45,371 nt of DNA from assembly GCF_041595635.1 (NCBI RefSeq), contig NZ_JBFHJW010000033.1, positions 1 through 45,371 of the forward strand, written 5' to 3'. A program made the translations under genes and the position numbers. This DNA is from Labilibaculum sp041595635 (GTDB taxonomy: Bacteria > Bacteroidota > Bacteroidia > Bacteroidales > Marinifilaceae). The stretch's first letter is position 1, and each line of letters starts with the position of its first letter. Positions 34,868 through 43,012 of the stretch are shown in pieces. The notes below the pieces were generated by a model. That model was not told the DNA's origin, did no database searches, and saw nothing but the letters and a program-made list of their open reading frames with translations.

Positions 34868-35242
34868 ATGGGAAAGGAAAGCGAAGATACTAAGGTGATT
34901 AACTACGATGGTAATGAATACAAATGTTCTTTGGCTTTTGCGCTTCGCTTGATTGGAGATAAATATAAGTCGTTGATATTGTTCCATCTAAAGGATGGAG
35001 GAATGCGTTCGGGAGAATTACAAAAGTCAATTGAGGGACTTTCCAATCGTATGTTTACTTTTTCTATTAGAGCTCTGGAAAAAGATGGCTTGGTTAAACG
35101 TGAAGTTTATCCTGAGGTGCCACCAAAGGTTGTTTATGAGCTAAGTCCTTTAGCAAAAACAATTATCCCCATCATCCTTGAGTTGGATAAATGGGGACAA
35201 AGTTTTGCTAAAGAGAATCACTTATATGCTCCTGGAGAGTAG
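34868..35242 (+). CDS. HxlR-family transcriptional regulator
   Basis: This 124-residue winged-helix protein of the HxlR family is a dimeric DNA-binding regulator that often responds to redox or reactive electrophiles. Family features are FALRLIGDKYKSLILFHL near residue 20 (usual form: IGGKWKxLILxxL), GMRSGELQKSIEGLSNRMFT as the recognition helix, and LVKREVYPEVPPKVVYELS as the wing. One cysteine, in YKCSLAFAL, is at the usual sensing position. I use the ATG at 34868. The frame can be extended to a TTG at 34835, but that overlaps the -7 box. Its 3' end overlaps the convergent VOC gene by 25 bases. Confidence 0.92.
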   Translation: MGKESEDTKVINYDGNEYKCSLAFALRLIGDKYKSLILFHLKDGGMRSGELQKSIEGLSNRMFTFSIRALEKDGLVKREVYPEVPPKVVYELSPLAKTIIPIILELDKWGQSFAKENHLYAPGE

Positions 35243-35814
35243 TGAAGCTCGTAGGAGTGAGAATATATTTCAAAAACATTTCCAAATGGATCTTCAACGT
35301 AACACATTCTGTACGGTTTTTCTCCTGGATAATATTCTCTGATTGGCATGCGTTGTTTGCCACCATGTTCTACAATTTTTGCCACCAATCCTTCTACATC
35401 AGGATCCTGAATTGAGAAGTGGAACAATCCGGATTTGAAAGGTTCAAATCGTGGTTTGTTTTCTTTGCTTTCTTTGAATTCAAACAATTCAATTCCTATT
35501 CGATCTCCAGTAGAAAGGTGGGCAATGCGAAAAGTTCCCCATCCTTCGCCAAATACATCAATACACATTTTCCCAATTGCGGTTTCATTTTCTTCTACAA
35601 TCTCGGTAGGTGGCATAATGATATAAAAACCCATTACTTCGGTGTAAAATTCAACTGCTTTGTCCAAATCTGGAACAGTAATTCCAATATGTGAAAAGGC
35701 TTTTGGGTACTCTTTTGTTTCTGATTTCATGTCCTTATTTTTTGCATTAACAACAAATGATACTAGCAGTAAGCTTGCTGTTAAAAGTGAAAAAAATGTT
35801 TTGTTATATTTCAT
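35218..35814 (-). CDS. Exported VOC-family (glyoxalase-like) protein
   Basis: This 198-residue protein has a signal peptide (FFSLLTASLLLVSFVVNAK) followed by a vicinal-oxygen-chelate domain at residues 38-190. It has HIGITVPDLDKAVEFYTEVMGF as the first motif, then FEFKE, FHFSIQDPDVE and VEDPFGNVFEIYSHS as the last, which together supply His/Glu metal ligands of glyoxalase-type folds. Most VOC proteins are cytosolic, so the signal peptide is somewhat unusual. It is convergent with, and overlaps, the HxlR regulator gene, which may control it or be partly antisense to it. The reaction is unknown; isomerase, dioxygenase and binding functions all occur in the superfamily. Confidence 0.88.
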   Translation of the reverse strand: MKYNKTFFSLLTASLLLVSFVVNAKNKDMKSETKEYPKAFSHIGITVPDLDKAVEFYTEVMGFYIIMPPTEIVEENETAIGKMCIDVFGEGWGTFRIAHLSTGDRIGIELFEFKESKENKPRFEPFKSGLFHFSIQDPDVEGLVAKIVEHGGKQRMPIREYYPGEKPYRMCYVEDPFGNVFEIYSHSYELHYSPGAYK

Positions 35815-35962
35815 ATTCTAATTGTTATTACGGTACAAGAATAGTTGAATTATAACTCTCAATCAATACCTTACATACGTGAAACTAGAGAACATAGATG
35901 TGTTAATTGCTGAGAGATAGATTGTTTTGGCTTTGTTAATTATTTGTTAAAATTTTTAGTGC

Positions 35963-35995
35963 AAAAAAACGGCCAATTGTGTGTATTGACCGTTT
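35963..35995 (-). terminator. Terminator of the Isf-like flavoprotein gene (minus strand)
   Basis: On the minus strand AAACGGTCAAT-ACACACA-ATTGGCCGTTT (one G-U pair) is followed by more T residues. It lies about 35 bases after the stop. Confidence 0.8.
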
Positions 35996-36028
35996 GTATT
36001 TGATATCGATTTTTGTTCTCAGAGGATG

Positions 36029-36664
36029 TTATCGAATAAAGTTGGTATAGGTTTTTTTCTCTAATTCCGGAGCTTCTACTTTTCCTTTGCCATTTTCTAT
36101 TAATTGCATAAGGTAAGCCATGTTTTTACCTAAAACTCTCATGATTTGAACTCCTTCTTCATCCTGTAAAACGTCACCAGGTGTGGTTCCATGAATTACG
36201 TTCCAATAATTCGAACTTGGAATCATCATTTCGGAGTAGTTCAAATAATTATTTAATTCGTTAAAGGTGGGTAAGCCTCCCGAACGACGAACGGCTACTA
36301 CCGAAGCGCCAACTTTGTGGTGAAACAAGTTTCCGTTTGCACCACTTACATAAAATGCACGATCGAGAAATGATTTCATGCTTGCACTTAAAGAAGCGTA
36401 ATGAACAGGAGAACCAAGCAAAATACCATCGGCCTCTTTCATCTTCTGAATCCAAAGGTTGACATCGTCATTTTTGATGATGCATTTTTCGTCTTTATTT
36501 TTGGCACACATCCCACAAGCGGTGCAGGCTTTTACATTCTTATTGCCAACACTTATAATTTCTGTTTCAATTCCTTTTTCTTCCAATTGTTCACAAACTA
36601 ATTTTAGTGCGTGATAGGTATTCCCTTCTTTTTTAGGACTTCCGTTAAATGCGACTACTTTCAT
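36029..36664 (-). CDS. Iron-sulfur flavoprotein (Isf-like NADPH-dependent FMN reductase family)
   Basis: This 211-residue flavodoxin-fold protein carries a compact iron-sulfur motif. The FMN loop is NGSPKKEGNTY at residues 7-17. Cysteines 47, 50, 53 and 61 (CTACGMCAKNKDEKC) give CxxCxxCx7C, the hallmark of archaeal and bacterial Isf proteins that bind [4Fe-4S] beside FMN. LGSPVHYASLSASMKSFLDR is the second FMN contact. Family members pass electrons from ferredoxin to O2, H2O2 or quinones in anaerobes, so protection against oxidants is a likely role. A ferredoxin-nitroreductase fusion is encoded nearby on the same strand. Confidence 0.93.
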   Translation of the reverse strand: MKVVAFNGSPKKEGNTYHALKLVCEQLEEKGIETEIISVGNKNVKACTACGMCAKNKDEKCIIKNDDVNLWIQKMKEADGILLGSPVHYASLSASMKSFLDRAFYVSGANGNLFHHKVGASVVAVRRSGGLPTFNELNNYLNYSEMMIPSSNYWNVIHGTTPGDVLQDEEGVQIMRVLGKNMAYLMQLIENGKGKVEAPELEKKTYTNFIR

Positions 36665-36725
36665 TTTTCTTGATTTTGTTGTTTTAAATTTAGATGAATA
36701 TCAATTGTTTTTAGACATCAGCATA

Positions 36726-36733
36726 CAAAGATA
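36726..36733 (-). promoter_or_regulatory. -7 box (TATCTTTG) of the Isf-like gene
   Basis: The minus strand reads TATCTTTG, a perfect TAnnTTTG match, about 62 bases before the ATG at 36664. No good -33 box was seen. Confidence 0.5.
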
Positions 36734-36826
36734 AATAGGAATTATTTACAATGTTTTACTAAAATAATGATGGAATCATCCAAAATAGTTCTTTTTGAAC
36801 TTATTTAATAAGTAATTACCATATTG

Positions 36827-37660
36827 TTATTTTTTTAGTAAACTAATTCGATTTACTTGTGAACCTTCTGATTGAATTCCTCGTGCATATTTTACTGCAG
36901 GCTTTCCAAATATCATTACATAACCTATGGTATGATTTTCAGGGATTCCGATCAGCTTTCGCAAGCTCGGGTCTATGTCGTTAATGGCCCATTTAATCAT
37001 CCCATTCCAAAGGGTTCCTATGCCATGGGTGGTGGCCAAAAGCTCGAAGTAGGATAGGGTAATCAAGCAATCAGCTTCGGGAGATGATCCTTTTGAAGGC
37101 GCTGAGGCAATGAGCAAGTGTGGTGCATCTCTAAAAATGATGTCTTTGCCATTTTTAGCCCATATTCTCTGCATTACAGATAGAAGGTTGTATTTTTTTG
37201 CAAGGCTTCCGTTTTCTTTAGCCGTTAAAATAGCTTCGTATACTTTTTCTCTGAAAAGAGAAAGATCAGAAGAATTATCGATTACAGAAAGCAAAACGGC
37301 ATTTTCGTTATGTCCTGTGGGAGCATAAAATGCGGTATCCAAGAGTTCCTGAATCAATGTTTTATCCAAATTTTCCTTTTTGTATTTTCGTATGGATCGT
37401 CTTGTTTTTATTAATCTACTGATAGCTTCGGGGGATGGCATTTCTGCTTTTGTAGAGACACTATTTTCGGGTTTTTTGCCTAATATTGAAAGTGCTGTAG
37501 TCGGACAAATGGCCAAGCAATGCTGGCATTTTAGGCAGTTTTTTTCCTTTTCTTCCCGAATTATCGGTTTTGGATTCATTTCTATAATTCCTACTGGACA
37601 ATCTGATGCACACAGGCCGCATTCAATGCATTTCTCTTCTTCTATCTTAAAATCTAACAT
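36827..37660 (-). CDS. Ferredoxin-nitroreductase fusion protein
   Basis: This 277-residue fusion carries two [4Fe-4S] motifs in the first 60 residues (cysteines 11, 14, 17, 21 and 42, 45, 48, 52). A nitroreductase domain follows, from SRLIKTRRSIRKYKKENLD at about residue 82, with the FMN-contact basic cluster RRSIRKYK, APTGHNENAV and GIGTLWNGM. Ferredoxin-nitroreductase fusions are common in strict anaerobes; the clusters probably feed electrons to FMN so that the enzyme can reduce nitro compounds, quinones or flavins. It has its own promoter box and no obvious operon partner. The substrate is unknown. Confidence 0.94.
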   Translation of the reverse strand: MLDFKIEEEKCIECGLCASDCPVGIIEMNPKPIIREEKEKNCLKCQHCLAICPTTALSILGKKPENSVSTKAEMPSPEAISRLIKTRRSIRKYKKENLDKTLIQELLDTAFYAPTGHNENAVLLSVIDNSSDLSLFREKVYEAILTAKENGSLAKKYNLLSVMQRIWAKNGKDIIFRDAPHLLIASAPSKGSSPEADCLITLSYFELLATTHGIGTLWNGMIKWAINDIDPSLRKLIGIPENHTIGYVMIFGKPAVKYARGIQSEGSQVNRISLLKK

Positions 37661-37692
37661 CTCTTTCTCTTGAATAAGCTTGTTTTAAATCG

Positions 37693-37700
37693 CAAAGATA
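37693..37700 (-). promoter_or_regulatory. -7 box (TATCTTTG) of the ferredoxin-nitroreductase gene
   Basis: The minus strand reads TATCTTTG, a perfect TAnnTTTG match about 33 bases before the ATG at 37660. Confidence 0.55.
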
Positions 37701-37820
37701 TAGTTTCTGCGGAATTTATCGAGAGAAAGCATAATTGTCAGAGCCTGATTTTAATTGCTGGTATGTTCGCACTATCAATTTTCTAAGTTTCGAGGATAGT
37801 TTGTATTTAATGGATTTAGT

Positions 37821-38531
37821 TTAAGCAATTTCAAAGCCATTGTAGGTTTCAAACTTCCAGATTTCAACGATATTTTTAATGGGAAATTCGTAAGGTTTGT
37901 AGTTGCGGTTCGAGGAGACCAAAAGAAGCGTTTGGTTTTTTACCAATTGTTTGTACACCACTTTAAATACAATGCCATCATCCTGAGTTACAACTATGCA
38001 GGGCGTTCCATCTTTTATCAGTTCCCAGTTCTGAATAAAGGAAGCCGTTACCCAAGCTCCTTCGGGAATAGGAAGCATCGAATCTCCTTTAATTTGAAAG
38101 CTGCGGTAGGTTTTATCTTTCGGCAAAAAAGGCAGCGAGAATTTGGGCAGCGAGCCAATAAATTCCAAATCTCCATAGCTGTTGGTGTAGCCAGCCTGAG
38201 CTTTTAAGGGAACCATTTCAATATTTTCTTCTCCCTTGCGATCGACAGAAATCGTGAGCAGGCGTAATTTTTTCCCTGTTACATCAATATCGAATCCATC
38301 TTCTATCTGCGAAAGCTGAAATTCTGAGAGTTCCTGTAGGTTATACCTGATCAATGCATCGATAGATACAGCAAAGTACTCGGCGAATTTAATCAAGACC
38401 CGAAATGGAGGCTGAACACTTTTTTCATATCCTGCCAAAGTGGTTCTTGTAATGCCCAGTTGCTCTGATAAATCGGCTTGGGATTTCTTCCTGCGCTGAC
38501 GAAGGAATTTGATATTTTTTGCAAAAAACAT
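37821..38531 (-). CDS. LexA-like XRE/S24 regulator
   Basis: This 236-residue protein joins a Cro/CI-type HTH to a LexA-like S24 domain. The HTH covers residues 6-60 (SQADLSEQLGITRTTLAGYE). The S24 domain has the catalytic serine Ser151 in IKGDSMLP and the catalytic lysine Lys190 in GIVFKVVYK, 39 residues apart as in LexA/CI-type repressors. An Ala-Gly bond at 113-114 (KAQAGYTN) is the likely self-cleavage site. It is divergent from the Y-family polymerase gene, so the obvious target is the shared promoter, relieved by RecA-stimulated self-cleavage after DNA damage. Self-cleavage is inferred from the conserved residues. Confidence 0.92.
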   Translation of the reverse strand: MFFAKNIKFLRQRRKKSQADLSEQLGITRTTLAGYEKSVQPPFRVLIKFAEYFAVSIDALIRYNLQELSEFQLSQIEDGFDIDVTGKKLRLLTISVDRKGEENIEMVPLKAQAGYTNSYGDLEFIGSLPKFSLPFLPKDKTYRSFQIKGDSMLPIPEGAWVTASFIQNWELIKDGTPCIVVTQDDGIVFKVVYKQLVKNQTLLLVSSNRNYKPYEFPIKNIVEIWKFETYNGFEIA

Positions 38532-38544
38532 AGCTTCTTTTTTT

Positions 38545-38552
38545 CAAAGATA
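38545..38552 (-). promoter_or_regulatory. -7 box (TATCTTTG) of the LexA-like gene
   Basis: The minus strand reads TATCTTTG, about 14 bases before the ATG at 38531. Its -33 region falls within the AT(A/T/C)GAC array, so a protein bound there would block this promoter. Confidence 0.6.
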
Positions 38553-38555
38553 GGA

Positions 38556-38599
38556 ATAATAGACTAGATTATAGACGAAATATTGACGAAAATATCGAC
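38556..38599. promoter_or_regulatory. Phased AT(A/T/C)GAC operator array between S24 regulator and dinB-type gene
   Basis: Four copies of a six-base unit, ATAGAC, ATAGAC, ATTGAC and ATCGAC, start at 38559, 38571, 38582 and 38594, spaced 12, 11 and 12 bases, about one helical turn. The first pair is embedded in an ATAAT-N7-ATTAT inverted repeat (38556-38572). The array ends 5 bases before the polymerase ATG. It is the probable binding site of the LexA-like protein. Confidence 0.55.
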
Positions 38600-38604
38600 A
38601 TGGA

Positions 38605-39828
38605 ATGAGAAGAACGATAGTGCATATGGATTTGGATACTTTTTTTGTGTCTTGTGAACGGTTGTTGGACAGTCGCTTGAATAATAGGCCAGTGCTAATT
38701 GGTGGAGCATCCGATCGAGGTGTTGTGGCAGCCTGTAGTTACGAGGCGCGCGTGTATGGTATTCATTCTGCCATGCCAATGAAAATGGCTCGGCTATTGT
38801 GTCCAGATGCCGTTGTGATTAGAGGGGATAGCGGAACCTACAGCAAGTTTTCGAATATGGTAACCGAAATTGTAAAGGAACGTTCGCCTATTTTCGAAAA
38901 ATCATCCATCGATGAGTTTTACATTGACATTAGCGGAATGGATCGTTTTGTACAGACTAGTTATTTGTGGTCGAAAGAATTGCGGGAAACTATTTTGAAG
39001 GAAACGCATTTGCCCATTTCATTCGGATTGTCTACGAGCAAAACAGTCTCGAAAGTAGGAACGGGTGAAGCCAAACCTAATAATTGCATCGAAATTCCCG
39101 AGGGAAAGGAAATGCCTTTTCTGGCACCACTTTCCATCAAGAAAATTCCCATGGTAGGCGACAAAACTTATCATAAGCTGCGAAGCATGGGCGTAGAGAA
39201 AATTCAAACCGTTCAGGAAATGCCCATGGAACTAATGGAGGGAGTGTTGGGAAAAAATGGAGGCGTAATTTGGAAGAAAGCGCAGGGAATTGACAATACT
39301 CCGGTTGTTGGTTGGAGCGAAAGAAAATCCATCTCAAGTGAGCGGACTTTTGAGAAAGATACCACCGATGTGGCAAAATTGCGCAGTTTACTGGTGGCGA
39401 TGGCTGAAAATTTATCTTATCAGCTGCGAAAAGAAAATAAACTAACGGCTTGTGTGTCGCTGAAAGTTCGCTATTCCGATTTTCAAACCTATACCAAACA
39501 GAAGCGAATTCCTTACACATCTTTAGATCATACGCTAATTGCAGTGGTGCTCGACTTGTTCGACAAGGTGTACGAGCGCCGAGTGCTGATACGATTGATT
39601 GGTGTCCGTTTTAGCAATCTGGTGGGTGGAACCTATCAAATTCGCCTTTTCGAAGACTCCGAAAAACTAATCAAGTTGTATCAGGCCATGGATTATGTGC
39701 GTAATCGTTATGGACAAAATGCAGTGAAACGTGCCATTGCCATGGGATCGAAAAATATTGGAGGCATGAATCCTTTTAACGGACAAGCACCAATTATTCC
39801 AGCACACCGAAGACAAAACAATTGGTAA
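38605..39828 (+). CDS. Y-family DNA polymerase (DinB/ImuB-like)
   Basis: This 407-residue translesion polymerase has intact catalytic residues: Asp9 in HMDLDTFF, and Asp103/Glu104 in SSIDEFYID, with Phe13 as the steric gate against ribonucleotides. Palm, fingers and thumb are recognisable, with the helix-hairpin-helix LSIKKIPMVGDKTYHKLRSMG near residue 175, and a little-finger domain follows. All catalytic acids are kept, unlike the ImuB proteins that lost activity, so it should be an active polymerase. It is divergent from an S24 regulator gene and followed at 150 bases by a DnaE gene, a combination seen in damage-induced mutagenesis cassettes. I leave the symbol blank because Pol IV versus an ImuB-like role is unsettled. 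Confidence 0.94.
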   Translation: MRRTIVHMDLDTFFVSCERLLDSRLNNRPVLIGGASDRGVVAACSYEARVYGIHSAMPMKMARLLCPDAVVIRGDSGTYSKFSNMVTEIVKERSPIFEKSSIDEFYIDISGMDRFVQTSYLWSKELRETILKETHLPISFGLSTSKTVSKVGTGEAKPNNCIEIPEGKEMPFLAPLSIKKIPMVGDKTYHKLRSMGVEKIQTVQEMPMELMEGVLGKNGGVIWKKAQGIDNTPVVGWSERKSISSERTFEKDTTDVAKLRSLLVAMAENLSYQLRKENKLTACVSLKVRYSDFQTYTKQKRIPYTSLDHTLIAVVLDLFDKVYERRVLIRLIGVRFSNLVGGTYQIRLFEDSEKLIKLYQAMDYVRNRYGQNAVKRAIAMGSKNIGGMNPFNGQAPIIPAHRRQNNW

Positions 39829-39978
39829 TTAAAAATGAAGAATTGTCAATTAAGAGGTGTGAAGTTAGTGTTGATGAATTTTCCTTTTTGGGGTAAGGGT
39901 TAGCCTACTTTTTACTTTTCAGGCTCTCACTTCTTTTGTTTTCGATTGTCGAAATTAATTTTTAATTGTTTACAGAAT

Positions 39979-42924
39979 ATGTTGTTGAATTGCCACAGCT
40001 ACTACAGCTTTAAATACGGAACACTTTCCACCGAAGAGCTTTTACAAGAAGTTGTTTTGGGAGGCTTCACGACTATTGCCTTAGCGGATATCAATAATAC
40101 TGCGGCAAGTCTCGATTTTGTGCGTCGATGCGAGGAATTTGGTATTCGACCTGTGGTGGGCGTTGATTTTCGAAATGGAGTAAAACAAGAATATATTGCC
40201 ATTGCTAAAAATACAGATGGATTTTGCGAGATCAATGAGTTTTTAACAGCACATTTGCATGAAAAAAAAGCGTTTGAGGCAAAAGCACCTAATTTTAAAC
40301 AGGCTTATGTTGTTTATCCTTTCTCTTCGCAAGTTTGCGATTTAAAGGAGTATGAATACTTAGGGGTGAGTCCTCAGGACTTGACTCGTTTGCCATTTAC
40401 TGCATGGAAAAATAATCAGGAGAAGTTGGTGGTTTTGCAAACTGCGAGCTTTCGGAACAAGCGCGATTACAACATTCATCGCTTACTACGTGCCATCGAT
40501 AAAAATAGCTTGCTAAGCAAACTCGAAAAACACGAGCAGGCCAATTTTGAGGATAGATACCGAATCAGAAGTGAACTTTTAGAGATTTACAAGGAATATC
40601 CGAAGATTATAGAGAATACAGAAAAGCTTTTAGCTACTTGTAGCATGGAATTTGAATTTGGCAGCAATAAAAATAAAAAGCGTTTTACGAGTTCCGAGGA
40701 AGAGGATTTTGCCTTACTAAAACAAGAGGCTTTTGCCGGATTAACTTATCGCTACAAGCAAGTAACCGATGAGGTTTTAGATCGCTTGAACAAAGAGTTG
40801 AAAGTAATTCGAGAATTGAATTTTTGTTCCTATTTTCTGATCAATTGGGATTTGGTAAAATATGCCATGAGCATGGGATATTACCACGTAGGACGAGGAA
40901 GTGGCGCTAATAGTTTGGTGGCTTATCTTTTGAGAATAACCAATGTCGATCCGGTTGATCTAGATCTTTACTTTGAGCGTTTTATTAATCCTTTTCGCAG
41001 TTCTCCTCCCGATTTTGATATCGATTTTTCCTGGACCGACCGTAATGATGTGACTCGCTATCTGTTTGATAAATATGGTTGGGATCGTGTGGCTTTGCTG
41101 GGGACTTTTATCACTTTTAATCATAAATCTGCCTTTCGCGAAATAGGTAAAGTGTTTGGTTTGCCTGATGAGGAAATTACTCGCTTGCAAAAAAATCCCA
41201 ATCCCAATCAGGCCGATGAGTATGGAAAATGGGTGATTCGTTACAGTCAGTATATCGCTGGTTTTCCAAGTCATGGCAGCATCCATTCCAGTGGGATTTT
41301 AATATCCGATAAGCCCATAAGCAACTATTCAGCGACAGAGCTTTTGCCCAAAGGTTTTCCATCTACTCAGTTCGATATGTACATTGCCGAAGATTTGGGC
41401 TTGCACAAGTTCGATATTCTGAGTCAGCGTGGTTTGGGAAAAATTAAGGATACGCTTGCCATTATCAAGCAAAATCATGGCATCGATATCGACATTCACA
41501 ACACAAAATTGTTTATGGAAGACGTGCGGGTAAAGCGCATGCTGAAGAAGGGAGAAGCCATTGGTTGTTTTTATGTGGAATCGCCGGCTATGCGCATGTT
41601 ACTGACCAAACTAAAAGCCGAAGATTACAAGCGATTGGTGGCGGCTAGTTCCATTATCCGACCCGGAGTCGCACAAAGTGGAATGATGCGGGAATACATC
41701 ATCCGTTTTCAGGATGAAAGCAAAAGAGAGCAGGCTCGGCGTGAAATTCCTGCTTTGTATCAAATTCTGGAGGAAACCTATGGCGTGATGGTTTATCAGG
41801 AAGATGTGATTAAGGTAGCACATTATTTTGCTGGTTTATCGCTCGATGAGGCCGATATTTTGCGTCGGGGAATGTCCTGGAAATTTAAACAGCGCAACGA
41901 ATTTAGTAAGGTAAAGGACAAGTTTTTTTTCAATTGCAAGCAAAAAGGTTATGCTAATGCTATTGTGCAGGATATTTGGCGACAGATAGAGAGTTTTGCC
42001 AATTATGCTTTTGCCAAAGGTCACTCTGCCAGCTATGCGGTAGAAAGTTTTCAGGCTTTGTACTTAAAAGCCTACTATCCTTTGGAATACATGGTGGCTA
42101 CTCTGAACAATGGTGGTGGCTTTTATTCGCCGCAACTCTATCTGCACGATGCGCTTATGCACGGAGCTGTGGTGGAAGCTCCTTGTGTGAATGGTAGTTT
42201 TTGGGTGAATATTATTGATAAAAAAAGCATTTGGTTGGGCTTTTATCTTCTGCGCGATTTGGAGCAGGGAACAGGCAAAGGTCTGATTCGTGAGCGAAGG
42301 GAAAATGGAGCTTTTAGCAGTTTGAGGGATTTCATCAAGCGATTTCCTATTAGTTTGGAACAGTTGATTATTTTAATTCGAGTAGGAGCTTTCCGTTTTA
42401 CAGGGAAAGGTAAAAAAGAATTGCTTTGGGATGCGCATTATTTAATGGGGTATAGTAAAAAGACCCAACCTGAAAAAACATTGTTTCAAACTGAAGTAAA
42501 GGAATTTAAATTGCCTGAATTGTGGAAACATCATTTAGAGGACGCTTTTGATGAGATTGAGCTTTTGGGTTTATCCATACGCTCGCCTTTCGAATTGGTG
42601 AAAGATGAATTGCCTTCAGATTTAAAAGCTTGCCATTTGCCTAGGCTCATTAATCGATACGTTCGTATTGTGGCTTATCTGATTCATCGAAAACCAACAA
42701 AAACAAATAATGGTAAAATCATGTATTTTGGAACCTGGATCGATCTGGATGGTCATTGGGTGGATACTGTTCATTTTCCACCTGTAGCCAAAGAATATCC
42801 CTTTCGGGGACCTGGTTGCTATTGCATAGAAGGAAAAGTTACTGAAGAATACGGATTTGTAAGCATTGAAGTGAATAAACTAGAGCGAATGTCGAATGTA
42901 AGCCTCGAGGATATGACTGAATAA
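39979..42924 (+). CDS. DNA polymerase III alpha-subunit homologue, short DnaE type
   Basis: This C-family DNA polymerase has 981 residues, shorter than replicative DnaE (about 1160). The active-site acids Asp345, Asp347 and Asp349 are in PDFDIDFSW, after GRGSGANSLVAYLL. YQEDVIKVAHYFAG, FAKGHSASYAVESF and a C-terminal OB-like part are also present. The N-terminal PHP domain is degenerate: the first metal histidine of the usual LHxHSxYS is replaced by Asn (LLNCHSYYS), so proofreading by PHP is unlikely. I start at the ATG at 39979, since homology begins at MLLNCHSYYS; a TTG at 39946 extends the frame. With the Y-family polymerase upstream, it is probably an error-prone damage-tolerance polymerase, like DnaE2. 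Confidence 0.93.
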   Translation: MLLNCHSYYSFKYGTLSTEELLQEVVLGGFTTIALADINNTAASLDFVRRCEEFGIRPVVGVDFRNGVKQEYIAIAKNTDGFCEINEFLTAHLHEKKAFEAKAPNFKQAYVVYPFSSQVCDLKEYEYLGVSPQDLTRLPFTAWKNNQEKLVVLQTASFRNKRDYNIHRLLRAIDKNSLLSKLEKHEQANFEDRYRIRSELLEIYKEYPKIIENTEKLLATCSMEFEFGSNKNKKRFTSSEEEDFALLKQEAFAGLTYRYKQVTDEVLDRLNKELKVIRELNFCSYFLINWDLVKYAMSMGYYHVGRGSGANSLVAYLLRITNVDPVDLDLYFERFINPFRSSPPDFDIDFSWTDRNDVTRYLFDKYGWDRVALLGTFITFNHKSAFREIGKVFGLPDEEITRLQKNPNPNQADEYGKWVIRYSQYIAGFPSHGSIHSSGILISDKPISNYSATELLPKGFPSTQFDMYIAEDLGLHKFDILSQRGLGKIKDTLAIIKQNHGIDIDIHNTKLFMEDVRVKRMLKKGEAIGCFYVESPAMRMLLTKLKAEDYKRLVAASSIIRPGVAQSGMMREYIIRFQDESKREQARREIPALYQILEETYGVMVYQEDVIKVAHYFAGLSLDEADILRRGMSWKFKQRNEFSKVKDKFFFNCKQKGYANAIVQDIWRQIESFANYAFAKGHSASYAVESFQALYLKAYYPLEYMVATLNNGGGFYSPQLYLHDALMHGAVVEAPCVNGSFWVNIIDKKSIWLGFYLLRDLEQGTGKGLIRERRENGAFSSLRDFIKRFPISLEQLIILIRVGAFRFTGKGKKELLWDAHYLMGYSKKTQPEKTLFQTEVKEFKLPELWKHHLEDAFDEIELLGLSIRSPFELVKDELPSDLKACHLPRLINRYVRIVAYLIHRKPTKTNNGKIMYFGTWIDLDGHWVDTVHFPPVAKEYPFRGPGCYCIEGKVTEEYGFVSIEVNKLERMSNVSLEDMTE

Positions 42925-43012
42925 TTAGGAGCTAAGAATTAATAATGATGAATTTACGAAACTCTATAAGTGGTTTTTATTTTTGACTGCAGTGTTAAAC
43001 CATTTGACTTTT

